Origin: a virus
Virus record (IMG/VR): IMGVR_UViG_3300033550_000013
Location: 1 to 38,104 of that record
Direction: 5' to 3' (one strand)
Length of the DNA: 38,104 nt
Made by a program: the position numbers and the translations under genes. Under the pieces are notes generated by a model. It did no database searches. It was not told the DNA's origin and was given only the letters and a program-made list of their open reading frames with translations. This document shows positions 28,386-36,624 of this stretch, in pieces; within the stretch, counting starts at the first letter, position 1; each line of letters starts with the position of its first letter.

Positions 28386-30875
28386 ATGGCATACGACGAC
28401 ATCATTAACGCGGCTGGACAACAGTATGGGATAGACCCGGATCTGTTGCGCGCGCAGATGATGCGGGAGAGCCAAGGCAATCCAAAAGCTGTCAGCCCTA
28501 AAGGGGCACTTGGACTGATGCAGCTTATGCCCGGTACGGCTCAAGATCTTGGCGTGACGAATGTCACAGACCCCCAGCAGAACATTATGGGCGGCGCGAA
28601 ATACATGCGCCAACTCATTGATAAGTATGGCGATCTTGACAAGGCAGTACAGGCATACAACATGGGGCCGGCTGCGTATGACAAATACGCCTCGGGCCAA
28701 CGTGGGCTGCCGGAAGAAACGTCGAAATACCTGGATCGCGTCTCCAGCACGTTTGCAGAACTGAAGAAGGGCATCATGCCGCAACAGACCTCTACCACTG
28801 CTGCCGATGAATGGCTTGGGCAATCGAAGCCGGCCACTGGCGGCGTTTCGACTGTTGACGCGTGGCTGGGTGCTGGCACGACTCCGCAGCCCGTACAGCA
28901 GGCTCAGGCAGCTCCGGTGCAGCAGCAGACGGCGCCCACACAACGATCTGCTTACGATGAATTGGCTCGGCAGGTTGGATTGACGGCGCGTGCGGGCGTG
29001 ACTGGCATTGCAGGCTTGCCGAATATGGTCGGCGATGCAGCGAATTCGCTCATAAATATGGGAATCGGCGGAGTCAATAGGCTCGCAGGAACGAACATTC
29101 CACAATTGCAAATGCCATCCGAAGTCACGCAGCGCGCAATGAATGCGGCTGGCATTCCGCAGCCGGAAAACGCTACTGAACGAGTTGTGCAGGATGTGGC
29201 CGGGGCTATGGCTGGGGCGGGCGGTCAGGTCAGCGCTGGGCGTGCGCTGGCGAATCAAGGGACTGGCGTCCTAAGTCGTGTTGGCAATGTTCTCGCTACC
29301 GCTCCAGGCATGCAGATTACTGGCGCCGCTGGCGGTGCTGCCGGACAAGGAATCGCGCGGGAGGAAGGCGCCGGCCCGATGGGGCAGATTGGTGCCGCGC
29401 TGGTTGGGTCAGCCGTTCCGGTAGTAGCAGGTTCCGCTATCACCCGCGCATTAAGCCGTCCGCCGACGACATTCTCAAAGGTGACGCCTGATGCTGCGCC
29501 GGACGTGGCCCAGCGCGCCGTCAAGAATGTTGCCCGTGAAACTGGCATGCCCCTCAGCCAATCTGACGCGAAAGCTGTCGAGGGGGCGATTATCCAGAAC
29601 CCGGGCGCCGACCCCAAAGCCCTGGCGCGCGCCTTGGATTTCCGCGAAGTAGGCGTAGAGCCGACGCTTGGGCAATTGACGCGCGACCCTGCACAGTACG
29701 CGCGCGAACGAAATATTCGGGGCGTCCAAGGCGTCGGAGATCCGCTTTTGGCTAGACTGGCTAACCAAAATAACCAATTGCAAGATAGGCTCAATGCGTT
29801 GCGAGGGCAGCCCATGGAGACATATCAAGCCGGCAGGGTTCTATCTGACTCTCTGGAGGCAGCGGACGAATCGCTCCGTAAATCTGTCACGGACGCGTAT
29901 TCCGCTGCGCGGCTTTCGACGGGCAAGGACTTGAATGTACCGCTGCAAGGGCTGTCGCAAAAGTACGCTGAAACCCTCAAGAACTTCGGAGACAAGATCC
30001 CGAGCGGGGTGCGTAACAACTTCGAGGAATTGGGGTTGTTGAGCGGCAAGCAGCGTCGCGTATTTACCATTGAAGACGCTGATAAGCTATCCAAGGTAAT
30101 CAACGCAAACCACAGCAATGATCCTGCGGTAAATAAAGCGCTAGGCGATCTGTCAAAGGGCGTCAAGGATGCCGTTCTAAGCGCAGACCCGAAAGGGGGG
30201 GCGTTCGCTCCCGCCGTGGCGCTGGCGAAGAAACGCTTCGATCTTCAGGATGCCATCCCGGCACTGAAAGCCGCATCGCAAGGCACTGTCGCGCCAGATG
30301 ATTTCGTTAAGCGATTTGTTATCAATGGCAAGACGGAAGACGTAAATGCATTGTCCAACCTGCTTAAAGAAACTGCGCCAGATGCTTTCAAAGAGGCTCG
30401 CAGCCAACTTGGCAATGAACTGAACCGGGCTGCATTTGGCGCAAACATCGCGGGGGATAAACAATTCTCGCCCGAGCGGTATGCAGAAGCGTTGCGCAAG
30501 ATCGGTACTGCCAAGCTCGGCGCATTCTTCACCCCTGAAGAAGTTGCGGACATTCAGCGCGTGGGGCGCGTGGGGGCTTATATCAATGCCTTCCCCGCTG
30601 CGTCAACGGTCAACACGTCGAATACGGCGGCACTGGCCGCTAACCTGCAAGGCCGTTTGCCGGATCTGATTGAACGTGTGCCGCTTCCAGGCGCTAGATT
30701 GGCTGGAAACCTCGTGCGGAGTGCCACAAAAGGGATTGAGGAACGTCAGTTTGTTGCTGACGCTTTGGCAGCTGACCTGAAGAAACGCGGTAACAAGATG
30801 ACAACGCAGGAGGCAGAGCTAGCTGCGAAGTTGCTTCTTCAGCCTGCGGTTCGTGTGCCAGTTGCTAAACCGTGA
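28386..30875 (+). CDS. Ejection protein with lytic transglycosylase domain
   Basis: The product has 829 residues. The first ~110 residues are an SLT domain: LRAQMMRESQGNP with catalytic Glu28, GALGLMQLMPGTA at about 41-53, and AVQAYNMGPAAYDKY near 90. It would cut peptidoglycan locally so that DNA can enter. A Gln/Pro-rich linker, a Gly/Ala-rich segment with membrane-like patches (about 200-350) and a long helical C-terminal half follow. This domain order parallels T7 gp16, though shorter. Confidence 0.9.
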   Translation: MAYDDIINAAGQQYGIDPDLLRAQMMRESQGNPKAVSPKGALGLMQLMPGTAQDLGVTNVTDPQQNIMGGAKYMRQLIDKYGDLDKAVQAYNMGPAAYDKYASGQRGLPEETSKYLDRVSSTFAELKKGIMPQQTSTTAADEWLGQSKPATGGVSTVDAWLGAGTTPQPVQQAQAAPVQQQTAPTQRSAYDELARQVGLTARAGVTGIAGLPNMVGDAANSLINMGIGGVNRLAGTNIPQLQMPSEVTQRAMNAAGIPQPENATERVVQDVAGAMAGAGGQVSAGRALANQGTGVLSRVGNVLATAPGMQITGAAGGAAGQGIAREEGAGPMGQIGAALVGSAVPVVAGSAITRALSRPPTTFSKVTPDAAPDVAQRAVKNVARETGMPLSQSDAKAVEGAIIQNPGADPKALARALDFREVGVEPTLGQLTRDPAQYARERNIRGVQGVGDPLLARLANQNNQLQDRLNALRGQPMETYQAGRVLSDSLEAADESLRKSVTDAYSAARLSTGKDLNVPLQGLSQKYAETLKNFGDKIPSGVRNNFEELGLLSGKQRRVFTIEDADKLSKVINANHSNDPAVNKALGDLSKGVKDAVLSADPKGGAFAPAVALAKKRFDLQDAIPALKAASQGTVAPDDFVKRFVINGKTEDVNALSNLLKETAPDAFKEARSQLGNELNRAAFGANIAGDKQFSPERYAEALRKIGTAKLGAFFTPEEVADIQRVGRVGAYINAFPAASTVNTSNTAALAANLQGRLPDLIERVPLPGARLAGNLVRSATKGIEERQFVADALAADLKKRGNKMTTQEAELAAKLLLQPAVRVPVAKP

Positions 30876-30944
30876 ATAGGCGCCTTTGAGGACGAAGTAC
30901 AGGGCAAGAGTTAGCAGCGGAATAAGTGGCTTGTAGTCGGTCAT
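30819..30944 (-). CDS. Possible antisense membrane peptide, 41 aa
   Basis: In the gap before the fibre gene the minus strand reads MTDYKPLIPLLTLALYFVLK then a basic tail, with GAGG 9 bases before the ATG at 30944. One membrane helix with a basic end is holin-like. The last part overlaps the transglycosylase gene on the other strand. No promoter was seen, so it is only a candidate. The rest of the gap 30876-30994 shows only the AAGGAG site of the next gene. Confidence 0.3.
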   Translation of the reverse strand: MTDYKPLIPLLTLALYFVLKGAYSRFSNWHTNRRLKKQLRS

Positions 30945-30994
30945 GTTGATGGCCTCGTAAAGATAAACGAAGCATAGCAGAAAGGAGTATAGAT

Positions 30995-32296
30995 ATGCCT
31001 AGAAACGGCTCGGGGTCGTACACCCTACCACCGTCGAATCCCACGATTCCAGGCACGGTCATTTCGTCTGGCGGGTGGTGGAATCCCACAAGCAATGACA
31101 TTGCTACGGCAATCACGCAATCTCTGGCCTACGATGGTCAGACGGTCCCTATTGCGGACCTGCCGATGGGCAACTTCAAGCACACGGCAGTTGGCAACGC
31201 CAATCAGCGCAATCAGTATCCGTCGTATGGCCAAGTTCAGGACGGTCAGCCGCAATGGCTCTCTGTAACTGGCGCCGACACGATTGTCGGTACGATTGCT
31301 CCCGGGCCGACGACTTACACCGCAGGACAGACTTTTCGATTTGTCGCGGCAGGCACTAACACCACAAGTGCTCCGACGCTCAATATTAACGGGCTTGGTG
31401 CAAAGAATATTACGAAAACCGGCACTGCGGCTTTGTCTGGGGGAGATATTCTGTCCGGGCAAGTCGTGGAGGTTACCTATGATGGCACACAGTTCCAGGT
31501 AACCTCTTTGGCGCGTTCTCGTGGGGGGGCGTCCGGTGTTCGCGGCCTGTCTGGGCTAAACAATGCCGGATCTCCGAACACTCGTTATGATGTGGTGGCT
31601 CGTTATGTGACGCTCCAGCCTATCGCCAATGGCGACGTTATTACGCTGCCTTCCGGCGTGACGTTCACCAATGACATTACGCTTGCCGGCCCTGCTGTGA
31701 ATGGGCGCGATCAGCTTGCCGTATTCCCCGCAGGCTCATTCCTTTATCTCTATTACATCTGGAACGGCGTCACTATGGCGACGATCACCAGTTTGCAGAA
31801 TCCCGGGGTTGGGCCGGCGCTCCCTACTGGATACACGCATTATGCTTTTGCGACGACTATGCGTCTGGATGCCAGCACATTTATTCTCAGAAGCTATGTC
31901 AGAGGTGCCACGGTTATCTATGACTTGGCATCTGGAGGTGCAAATCGGATTCTAACTACTGGAACCGCTTCGACAATGACTGCTGTATCAGCGGCAGTAG
32001 TCGTGCCTCCCATTGCGTTGACTGTCCTTTTCAACTTTGAGTTGACGATTACCCATCCTACTGCGGGCACGCAGATTCTGGCAAAGGTTCGCCCTACAGG
32101 GTCAGCCATTACCGGCATTAATGCTGGAGTCGGCGTTACTCCGGTCAATGGCGTCCAATTCAGTACCTTCAATGCGATGGAATTTATCGTAGGGCCAACG
32201 CTGCAAATCGACTACACCGTAAATCCGAATACATATTCGAGCGGTGGATTCAGCATTGACGTATTGGGATACACAATCCCCAACGGCGACGCATAA
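30995..32296 (+). CDS. Tail fibre/spike protein
   Basis: The product has 433 residues. The N-terminus (MPRNGSGSYTLPPSNPTIPG, SNDIATAITQSLAYDGQTVP, LPMGNFKHT at about 57-65) is the standard virion-anchoring module of many podovirus fibres. A middle beta domain with VAAGTNTTSAPTLNINGLGA follows, then a beta-rich C-terminal region likely to bind the host. AAGGAG precedes the ATG. There is no S74 domain here, although one occurs in the 23101..24312 product. Confidence 0.85.
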   Translation: MPRNGSGSYTLPPSNPTIPGTVISSGGWWNPTSNDIATAITQSLAYDGQTVPIADLPMGNFKHTAVGNANQRNQYPSYGQVQDGQPQWLSVTGADTIVGTIAPGPTTYTAGQTFRFVAAGTNTTSAPTLNINGLGAKNITKTGTAALSGGDILSGQVVEVTYDGTQFQVTSLARSRGGASGVRGLSGLNNAGSPNTRYDVVARYVTLQPIANGDVITLPSGVTFTNDITLAGPAVNGRDQLAVFPAGSFLYLYYIWNGVTMATITSLQNPGVGPALPTGYTHYAFATTMRLDASTFILRSYVRGATVIYDLASGGANRILTTGTASTMTAVSAAVVVPPIALTVLFNFELTITHPTAGTQILAKVRPTGSAITGINAGVGVTPVNGVQFSTFNAMEFIVGPTLQIDYTVNPNTYSSGGFSIDVLGYTIPNGDA

Positions 32297-32317
32297 TCAA
32301 TCAATCCGGGGTCATGG

Positions 32318-32707
32318 ATGAGCGAAAACGTGGATCACGAACTAAGGGAAAGGTTCGCGCGCCTGGAGGCTCAAATGGAAACGTTGCAGCAGCTTCCAAG
32401 CAAGATGGATTCTCTCTTGCAGTTGCAGATCACGTTTTCGAGTGTTCAGGAACATACGCGCGGACAGACTGAGCGACTGACATCTATCGTCAGCCATGTG
32501 GAGGATCACGGCAGGCGCCTTTCAGGCGTGGAGACGAAGTTAAGCGGGCTGAAGAATTGGATTGCTGGGGCGCTATTGGTGATGACAATCATTGTCATTC
32601 CATCATATGCATTTCTGTTTAAGGAACAGCGCGAGCAATTGATGGTCATCGACAGGCGTCTATCGACGGTCGAATATGAGGTACAAAAGGCTAGGGGCCA
32701 GCGATGA
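32318..32707 (+). CDS. Coiled-coil membrane protein of the lysis cassette
   Basis: The product has 129 residues: a charged coiled coil (about 5-75), one membrane helix at about 81-101 (WIAGALLVMTIIVIPSYAFL), then a short coiled tail. It resembles XhlA-type or holin-accessory proteins rather than a classic holin. It overlaps the endolysin start (ATGA at 32704), which places it in lysis. A role as an atypical spanin cannot be excluded. Confidence 0.65.
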   Translation: MSENVDHELRERFARLEAQMETLQQLPSKMDSLLQLQITFSSVQEHTRGQTERLTSIVSHVEDHGRRLSGVETKLSGLKNWIAGALLVMTIIVIPSYAFLFKEQREQLMVIDRRLSTVEYEVQKARGQR

Positions 32708-33183
32708 ACTTTGACGAATCTTTTGTGGCGCTTATTGGGAATGAGGGTGGTTATGCAAACCATCCGAACGACCCGGGTGGTGAAACCATGTGGGGGATCA
32801 CTGCTCGCGTAGCTCGCCAAGCTGGATACATGGGCGCCATGAAGGATTTGCCTCTCGCTACCGCAAAGCAGATCGCCAAGAATCAGTATTGGGATACGGT
32901 ACGGGCAGATGAACTGCCTAACGCTCTGAGATTTGATGTGTTCGACGCCTCATACAATAGCGGTCCCAAACAGGCTATCAAATGGCTGCAACGTGCCGTA
33001 GGTGCGACCGATGATGGCGTTTTCGGGCCTGGCACGATGAATGCCGTAGACAAGACTGATCCCGATGCAGCGCTTCGCAGATTCAACGGTCATCGCTTGA
33101 AATTCTTTACCTCCCTTCCTACTTGGTCGTCATTTGGTAAGGGATGGGCTAATCGTGTTGCTGATAACTTGCTGAGGTCGTGA
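32704..33183 (+). CDS. Endolysin, GH108 muramidase
   Basis: The product has 159 residues. ALIGNEGGYANHPNDPGGET with catalytic Glu14, then TMWGIT, is the GH108 signature. The C-terminal half (VFDASYNSGPKQAIKWLQRA, DDGVFGPGTMNAV) is a PG_binding_3-type domain. It has no signal sequence, so it depends on a holin to reach the murein. The protein hydrolyses glycan bonds of peptidoglycan at the end of infection. Confidence 0.92.
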   Translation: MNFDESFVALIGNEGGYANHPNDPGGETMWGITARVARQAGYMGAMKDLPLATAKQIAKNQYWDTVRADELPNALRFDVFDASYNSGPKQAIKWLQRAVGATDDGVFGPGTMNAVDKTDPDAALRRFNGHRLKFFTSLPTWSSFGKGWANRVADNLLRS

Positions 33184-33701
33184 TGCCACTCATCCCAATC
33201 GCCATGGCTCTCGGCCAGTTCGTGCCTGGAATCATCAAGTTACTGACCGGTAGCGATAAAGCGGAAGATGTTGCCGCGCATGTTGTAGGTATTGCCCAGA
33301 CTATTACGGGCGAAGTAAGCCCGGAATCGGCTCTAGCAGCGCTGAAAGCTGATCCCAATAAGGTTTTGGAATTCCAGCAGGAAATGGGTCGCCAGCAAGT
33401 CGAATTAGATAAAGCATATCTGGCTGATGTTGCTAACGCGCGTGCCCGCGACATGGCTTATGTATCGGCTGGCCGGGTCAATGAGCGTGCCAATGTACTA
33501 GCCGGCGCTGCCCTGCTGCTGGTTCTTATCTGCCTTGCCGTGGTGATCTGGATGGGCGACTTAAACGAATACGCTAAGGGCGGAATTTCGCTTATTCTCG
33601 GTCGTGCGCTGGGATGGGTGGAGCAACTCTTTAGCTTCGAATTCGGCACCACCCGAGCCAATAAGACAAAAGACGACACTATCAACAATCTTTCTAAGTA
33701 G
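33183..33701 (+). CDS. Holin-like protein (3TM family)
   Basis: The product has 172 residues, from ATG 33183 in a TGATG junction (an in-frame GTG at 33180 is possible). It has an N-terminal hydrophobic helix (PLIPIAMALGQFVPGIIKLL), a charged helical middle, a clear membrane helix at about 104-124 (NVLAGAALLLVLICLAVVIW) and a third weaker one (ISLILGRALGWVEQLF). This is the layout of the GTA_holin_3TM family. It would release or activate the endolysin encoded just upstream. It is the last rightward gene, and its stop lies one base from the opposing outer-membrane gene. Confidence 0.75.
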   Translation: MPLIPIAMALGQFVPGIIKLLTGSDKAEDVAAHVVGIAQTITGEVSPESALAALKADPNKVLEFQQEMGRQQVELDKAYLADVANARARDMAYVSAGRVNERANVLAGAALLLVLICLAVVIWMGDLNEYAKGGISLILGRALGWVEQLFSFEFGTTRANKTKDDTINNLSK

Positions 33702-33702
33702 G

Positions 33703-34350
33703 TCAGAAACGATAACGCAACGTCACCGTATCCGTCGCTCGCCACAGCGAATACATCGGGTCTGAATAAGGTTTGTTGAAATAGTGCGTATATGCCACCG
33801 AAAACGGGCCGCGTGAAATAGATGCTCCGACTACTGGCGCAAAACGAACCTTCCTTTCGCTATTCGTATTCACAAGAAGATCACCTTGGCTGTTATAGAC
33901 ATTCACATTCCATGTGTGAATGTATGCCATGGCGCCTCCCTCTACACCTAACTTCCAGCCATTCCATGTGTAGTTAGGCTCAAGCGTCAGCTTGATACCT
34001 TGCGTATGGCCGTTGCCGACGAAACGGTTTTGATACAGGCATGTGCCAATGCAAGACTTGGTTTCCTTGCTGTAGTTGTGATCGGCAGTCGCGCGCGCAT
34101 CACTGTGGACGTTGCCAAGATAGACGTACCCGGCGTGCCAATCGACACCCCACCGACCGCGTGTGTAAAATCGATCAGCCAGCCCGATTTCAAACGCAGG
34201 CGCATTCAAATCCAGTTTGTGTGGTAAGCCGTCCTGCCACCACATCATATTCCCGCGTGGAGTATAGTGCGAGATCCCCGCCCCTATCTCGATGTCCACA
34301 GCCATTGCCGCTGCTGGAATAAATGCCAGAATTGACCCGATTTTTTTCAT
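33703..34350 (-). CDS. Phage-encoded outer-membrane beta-barrel protein
   Basis: The product has 215 residues. ATG 34350 gives a signal peptide MKKIGSILAFIPAAAMA with likely cleavage before VDIE. The mature ~198 residues alternate in amphipathic strands (WGVDWHAGYVYLGNV; FAPVVGASISRGPFSVAYTH) and end TVTLRYRF, with the C-terminal Phe required for BAM insertion. The size fits an 8-stranded OmpX/Ail/Lom-like barrel. It may mask a receptor against superinfection or alter a lysogen's surface. It follows a terminator and is separate in composition, so it looks like a moron. Confidence 0.8.
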   Translation of the reverse strand: MKKIGSILAFIPAAAMAVDIEIGAGISHYTPRGNMMWWQDGLPHKLDLNAPAFEIGLADRFYTRGRWGVDWHAGYVYLGNVHSDARATADHNYSKETKSCIGTCLYQNRFVGNGHTQGIKLTLEPNYTWNGWKLGVEGGAMAYIHTWNVNVYNSQGDLLVNTNSERKVRFAPVVGASISRGPFSVAYTHYFNKPYSDPMYSLWRATDTVTLRYRF

Positions 34351-34363
34351 TGTTCTAACCTTT

Positions 34364-34387
34364 AAAAAAGGCCCGACAAAGCGGGCC
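34364..34387 (-). terminator. Leftward intrinsic terminator
   Basis: On the minus strand GGCCCG (34387-34382) pairs with CGGGCC (34375-34370) around a 6-base loop, followed by six T (34369-34364). It ends the long leftward operon after the Lar-like gene. Only 13 bases remain before the outer-membrane gene, so that gene needs readthrough or a promoter inside the operon. Confidence 0.9.
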
Positions 34388-34398
34388 AACTCCTGAGT

Positions 34399-34776
34399 TT
34401 ATTCCTCCCGCCCCAGCGCCGACCGATCCATGGCGGCGCACCTATCTGCAAGCGTCATAAGTCCTGCTCCACGCGCAATCCGCTCTGCCAGCCCAAGGAA
34501 CCACGAAGGCATGTCAGATTGCCCCATGCCACGCAGATACTCAGCGTGACCGACCAGTGTCAACGCATCGCTCGCAGCACGCTCCCGCGTCTCGCCCGAT
34601 TGCTCCGGGGTGGGGCGGCGAGTGTTCCAGGCGGCGATCACATCTCGTACAACGCCGTCCCTGTAGTCGAACATCATCAGCCCGCAGGACTTGCACTCCA
34701 CTATGGTCGTCTTGCGGGACCGCACGTCGATTTCTTGGCAACCACACATCGGGCACGGCTTCAGTTCATCGCTCAT
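34399..34776 (-). CDS. Lar-type restriction alleviation protein
   Basis: The product has 125 residues, from ATG 34776 preceded by GGAGGGGG. The N-terminal MSDELKPCPMCGCQEIDVRS, then VECKSCGLMMFDY and AWNTRR, form the zinc-ribbon signature of Lar-like proteins. Rac prophage Lar modulates type I restriction-modification in favour of unmodified DNA. The C-terminal half is a helical extension of unknown role. The family assignment is good but activity is not shown. Confidence 0.8.
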   Translation of the reverse strand: MSDELKPCPMCGCQEIDVRSRKTTIVECKSCGLMMFDYRDGVVRDVIAAWNTRRPTPEQSGETRERAASDALTLVGHAEYLRGMGQSDMPSWFLGLAERIARGAGLMTLADRCAAMDRSALGREE

Positions 34777-34979
34777 CACACCCCCTCCTTTTCGTGCGCG
34801 ATCACGAAGAGGCATTTCGGCTCTCCGATGATGCGGCCGCCTTTTTCTGCCAGCGCATTGCGAATGATCTGAAGCCCTTCGCGCTTCACTTGGTCTTTGG
34901 TCTCCGCGAACGTCGCAGCCTCGCTCCAGCTTCCCACGGTCACCTCTACCTCAACACGGATTCGTGCGGTCGCGCTCAT
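34776..34979 (-). CDS. Small accessory protein, 67 aa
   Basis: ATG 34979 has GGAGGGGG upstream and shares a one-base overlap with the previous stop (TGATG); the same holds at its own stop. The sequence ARIRVEVEVTVGSWSEAATF then a helix and IIGEPKCLFVIAHE is a beta-alpha-beta unit common in phage accessory regions, function unknown. Confidence 0.7.
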   Translation of the reverse strand: MSATARIRVEVEVTVGSWSEAATFAETKDQVKREGLQIIRNALAEKGGRIIGEPKCLFVIAHEKEGV

Positions 34980-35758
34980 CACACCCCCTCCGGCTTGGCT
35001 GGCGCTGCGGCGAGCATCTGTCGGTAGATCGTCGCATGGCGCTTCTTTGCCCAGTTGTTCCACGATCCGGGTGAGCAGCCTTTCCCGCGCGTAGCATCAA
35101 GCATGGCGTCGGTAGGCTCTACAGGCACCAACAGCCACCCATCCGGCACCGTCTGCGCGGTGGCGAGCGCGGCGCGGGCCGTCCATCCTTTTGATGCGCT
35201 GTCTGCTTCAATTACTCGCTGCCATTGCGGAGACAGCCCTGCATACCATTCATCGAAACTGATTCCCTCATCCGCCACAGGCTCTTTCGATGCGGGGGCG
35301 GGGTGGGTGTAGACGCGAATCGGCTTGGTCATTCCGCCACAGCGACGGGCATGGTCTGCCGCATCGTAGTAATCCGCGAACAACACGCTGCTGATCGACC
35401 TCCCGCCATCGTTCGTCACAGACCACGCCACAGCACCGCCAGCGTTGCTGGCGCGGCTTTCAAGGGCGACTTTCAATGCTTGTCCTTCGTCGCTCTCCCA
35501 TGCCGGGCTACCGTCACGCCGGCAAGCTCGCCCGTAGTTGTCGATCAGCTTAAGCAGGTCCCACCCACCCGGCGCGTTCGCCTTCAGCCAACCAGCCTGA
35601 TCGTTTTCGAGGGCGCGGGCGTATTTGATCAACGTTTGGCATTCGCGGAAGGTCAAGCCCATTGCACTGCCAATGAGCGCGCGCTCCAGCGCATCCAAAT
35701 CCAGTTTCTCGTCAGCCTTGTCAAACGGGCTGCGCGTTCCATCCCATTCCCTAGCCAT
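34979..35758 (-). CDS. Modular accessory protein with EPT-AM module
   Basis: The product has 259 residues. ATG 35758 is favoured by GGGGGA at 7 bases and an 8-base overlap with the methyltransferase-like gene. The C-terminal GWLLVPVEPTDAMLDAT and IYRQMLAAAP form a module also present in the 36907..37974 protein. The N-terminal part has an LDALERALIGSAMGLTF segment, and the middle (AWSVTNDGGRSISSVLFADY) looks like a separate small domain. The function is unknown. Confidence 0.7.
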   Translation of the reverse strand: MAREWDGTRSPFDKADEKLDLDALERALIGSAMGLTFRECQTLIKYARALENDQAGWLKANAPGGWDLLKLIDNYGRACRRDGSPAWESDEGQALKVALESRASNAGGAVAWSVTNDGGRSISSVLFADYYDAADHARRCGGMTKPIRVYTHPAPASKEPVADEGISFDEWYAGLSPQWQRVIEADSASKGWTARAALATAQTVPDGWLLVPVEPTDAMLDATRGKGCSPGSWNNWAKKRHATIYRQMLAAAPAKPEGV

Positions 35759-36404
35759 TTCCATTTCCCCCATTCTTCGAGCCTTCAATAAACGCGCCCC
35801 ATTGCTCTGCGATTGCACGGGCAATGCCAGGCTGGAACTTGCTGCGCTCACGCTCCCGGTTAGGTCCGGGCGGCATGCGGTGGACCCACGACCATTCCTT
35901 GTGCTCTGGCGTGCCAGGCTTCGGCGGTACAAGCTTGTTCGTCGGCCTCAGATCAGGAAGCCCGATCAGTTCGAAGCCCGTAGCCTTGAATGTCGGATCA
36001 CCGAACCACCACGGCTGCACTACCTGTCGGTAGGCGGGGCGTATCCTCTCCACAGCGTGCGGATGCATCACCGGGTTTTCGATGGCCTTGAACCGAATCG
36101 GCGCATCGCGCAGTGCACGGTAAAACGCCGCGCCCTTCTCCAGTTCGTGCCACATCTGCTCCAGCGTCTTGCCATGCGGCGGAACGGTCAGCCAACGGAC
36201 ACCACTGTTAGCAAGGCGCTTGCACACCGGGTGCGCAATCATCGCATCCCAACCTAGATGCAGCACGTCACGCACGTCGCATTGCAGATGCGGGCCAGGT
36301 GAGCGCGTAGGCTGAAGATCGCAACTAATGGCGTTATGGCCCATGGCGATGAACGCGTCGCGCACAGTGCCGGATTCCTCGCAGGCGATCAAAATGTCAG
36401 CCAT
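35751..36404 (-). CDS. C5-cytosine methyltransferase-like protein
   Basis: The product has 217 residues. ILIACEESGTVRDAFIAMGH is the cofactor-binding motif I, CDVRDVL follows as a motif III-like acidic site, and AHPVCKRLANSGVRWL (C61) stands where C5 methyltransferases have the Pro-Cys catalytic loop. AIENP (108-112) corresponds to the ENV motif. The canonical PPCQ is altered, and the protein is shorter than typical C5 enzymes, with no clear target-recognition domain. It may protect phage DNA from restriction or be a non-catalytic relative. Confidence 0.7.
   Translation of the reverse strand: MADILIACEESGTVRDAFIAMGHNAISCDLQPTRSPGPHLQCDVRDVLHLGWDAMIAHPVCKRLANSGVRWLTVPPHGKTLEQMWHELEKGAAFYRALRDAPIRFKAIENPVMHPHAVERIRPAYRQVVQPWWFGDPTFKATGFELIGLPDLRPTNKLVPPKPGTPEHKEWSWVHRMPPGPNRERERSKFQPGIARAIAEQWGAFIEGSKNGGNGNG
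35770..35787. repeat. 18-bp gene-junction repeat, copy 1
   Basis: Identical to 36401..36418. On the minus strand it encodes the GSKNG end of one gene, here near the methyltransferase-like C-terminus. The same reading frame is used in both copies. Confidence 0.8.
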
Positions 36405-36624
36405 TCTTCGAGCCTTCAGTGGCGGTGCTGGCGCGCTCCCAATGAATGGCCCAGCCATGCCGATCATTTGCAACTACGGCTAGCTGGTTCTCATGAGCAA
36501 CCTTCCAAGCGAACCTGCGGGCCTCTCGCCAATAACTAAACCGATGAAGAGATTCGACATCCATGAACTGCGTCTCTACTTCGCTGTCGTCTCGGATTAC
36601 TACGAAATCAGCGGTCGGTATCAC
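36397..36624 (-). CDS. Small hypothetical protein, 75 aa, GTG start
   Basis: GTG 36624 overlaps the previous stop (GTGA) and has GGGGG 7-8 bases upstream. The chain has an ADFVVIRDDSEVETQFMDVE start and a central Arg/Trp-rich helix (YWREARRFAWKVAHENQLAV). Its end (EGSKNG) is repeated in the next gene. Not recognised. Confidence 0.65.
   Translation of the reverse strand: MIPTADFVVIRDDSEVETQFMDVESLHRFSYWREARRFAWKVAHENQLAVVANDRHGWAIHWERASTATEGSKNG
36401..36418. repeat. 18-bp gene-junction repeat, copy 2
   Basis: Identical to 35770..35787. It lies across the end of the 36397..36624 gene and reaches into the overlapping start of the methyltransferase-like gene. Confidence 0.8.

Noticed and set aside
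20434-32296. Diversity-generating retroelement, as in BPP-1
   Set aside because: No reverse transcriptase gene and no template/variable repeat pair were seen near the fibre genes.
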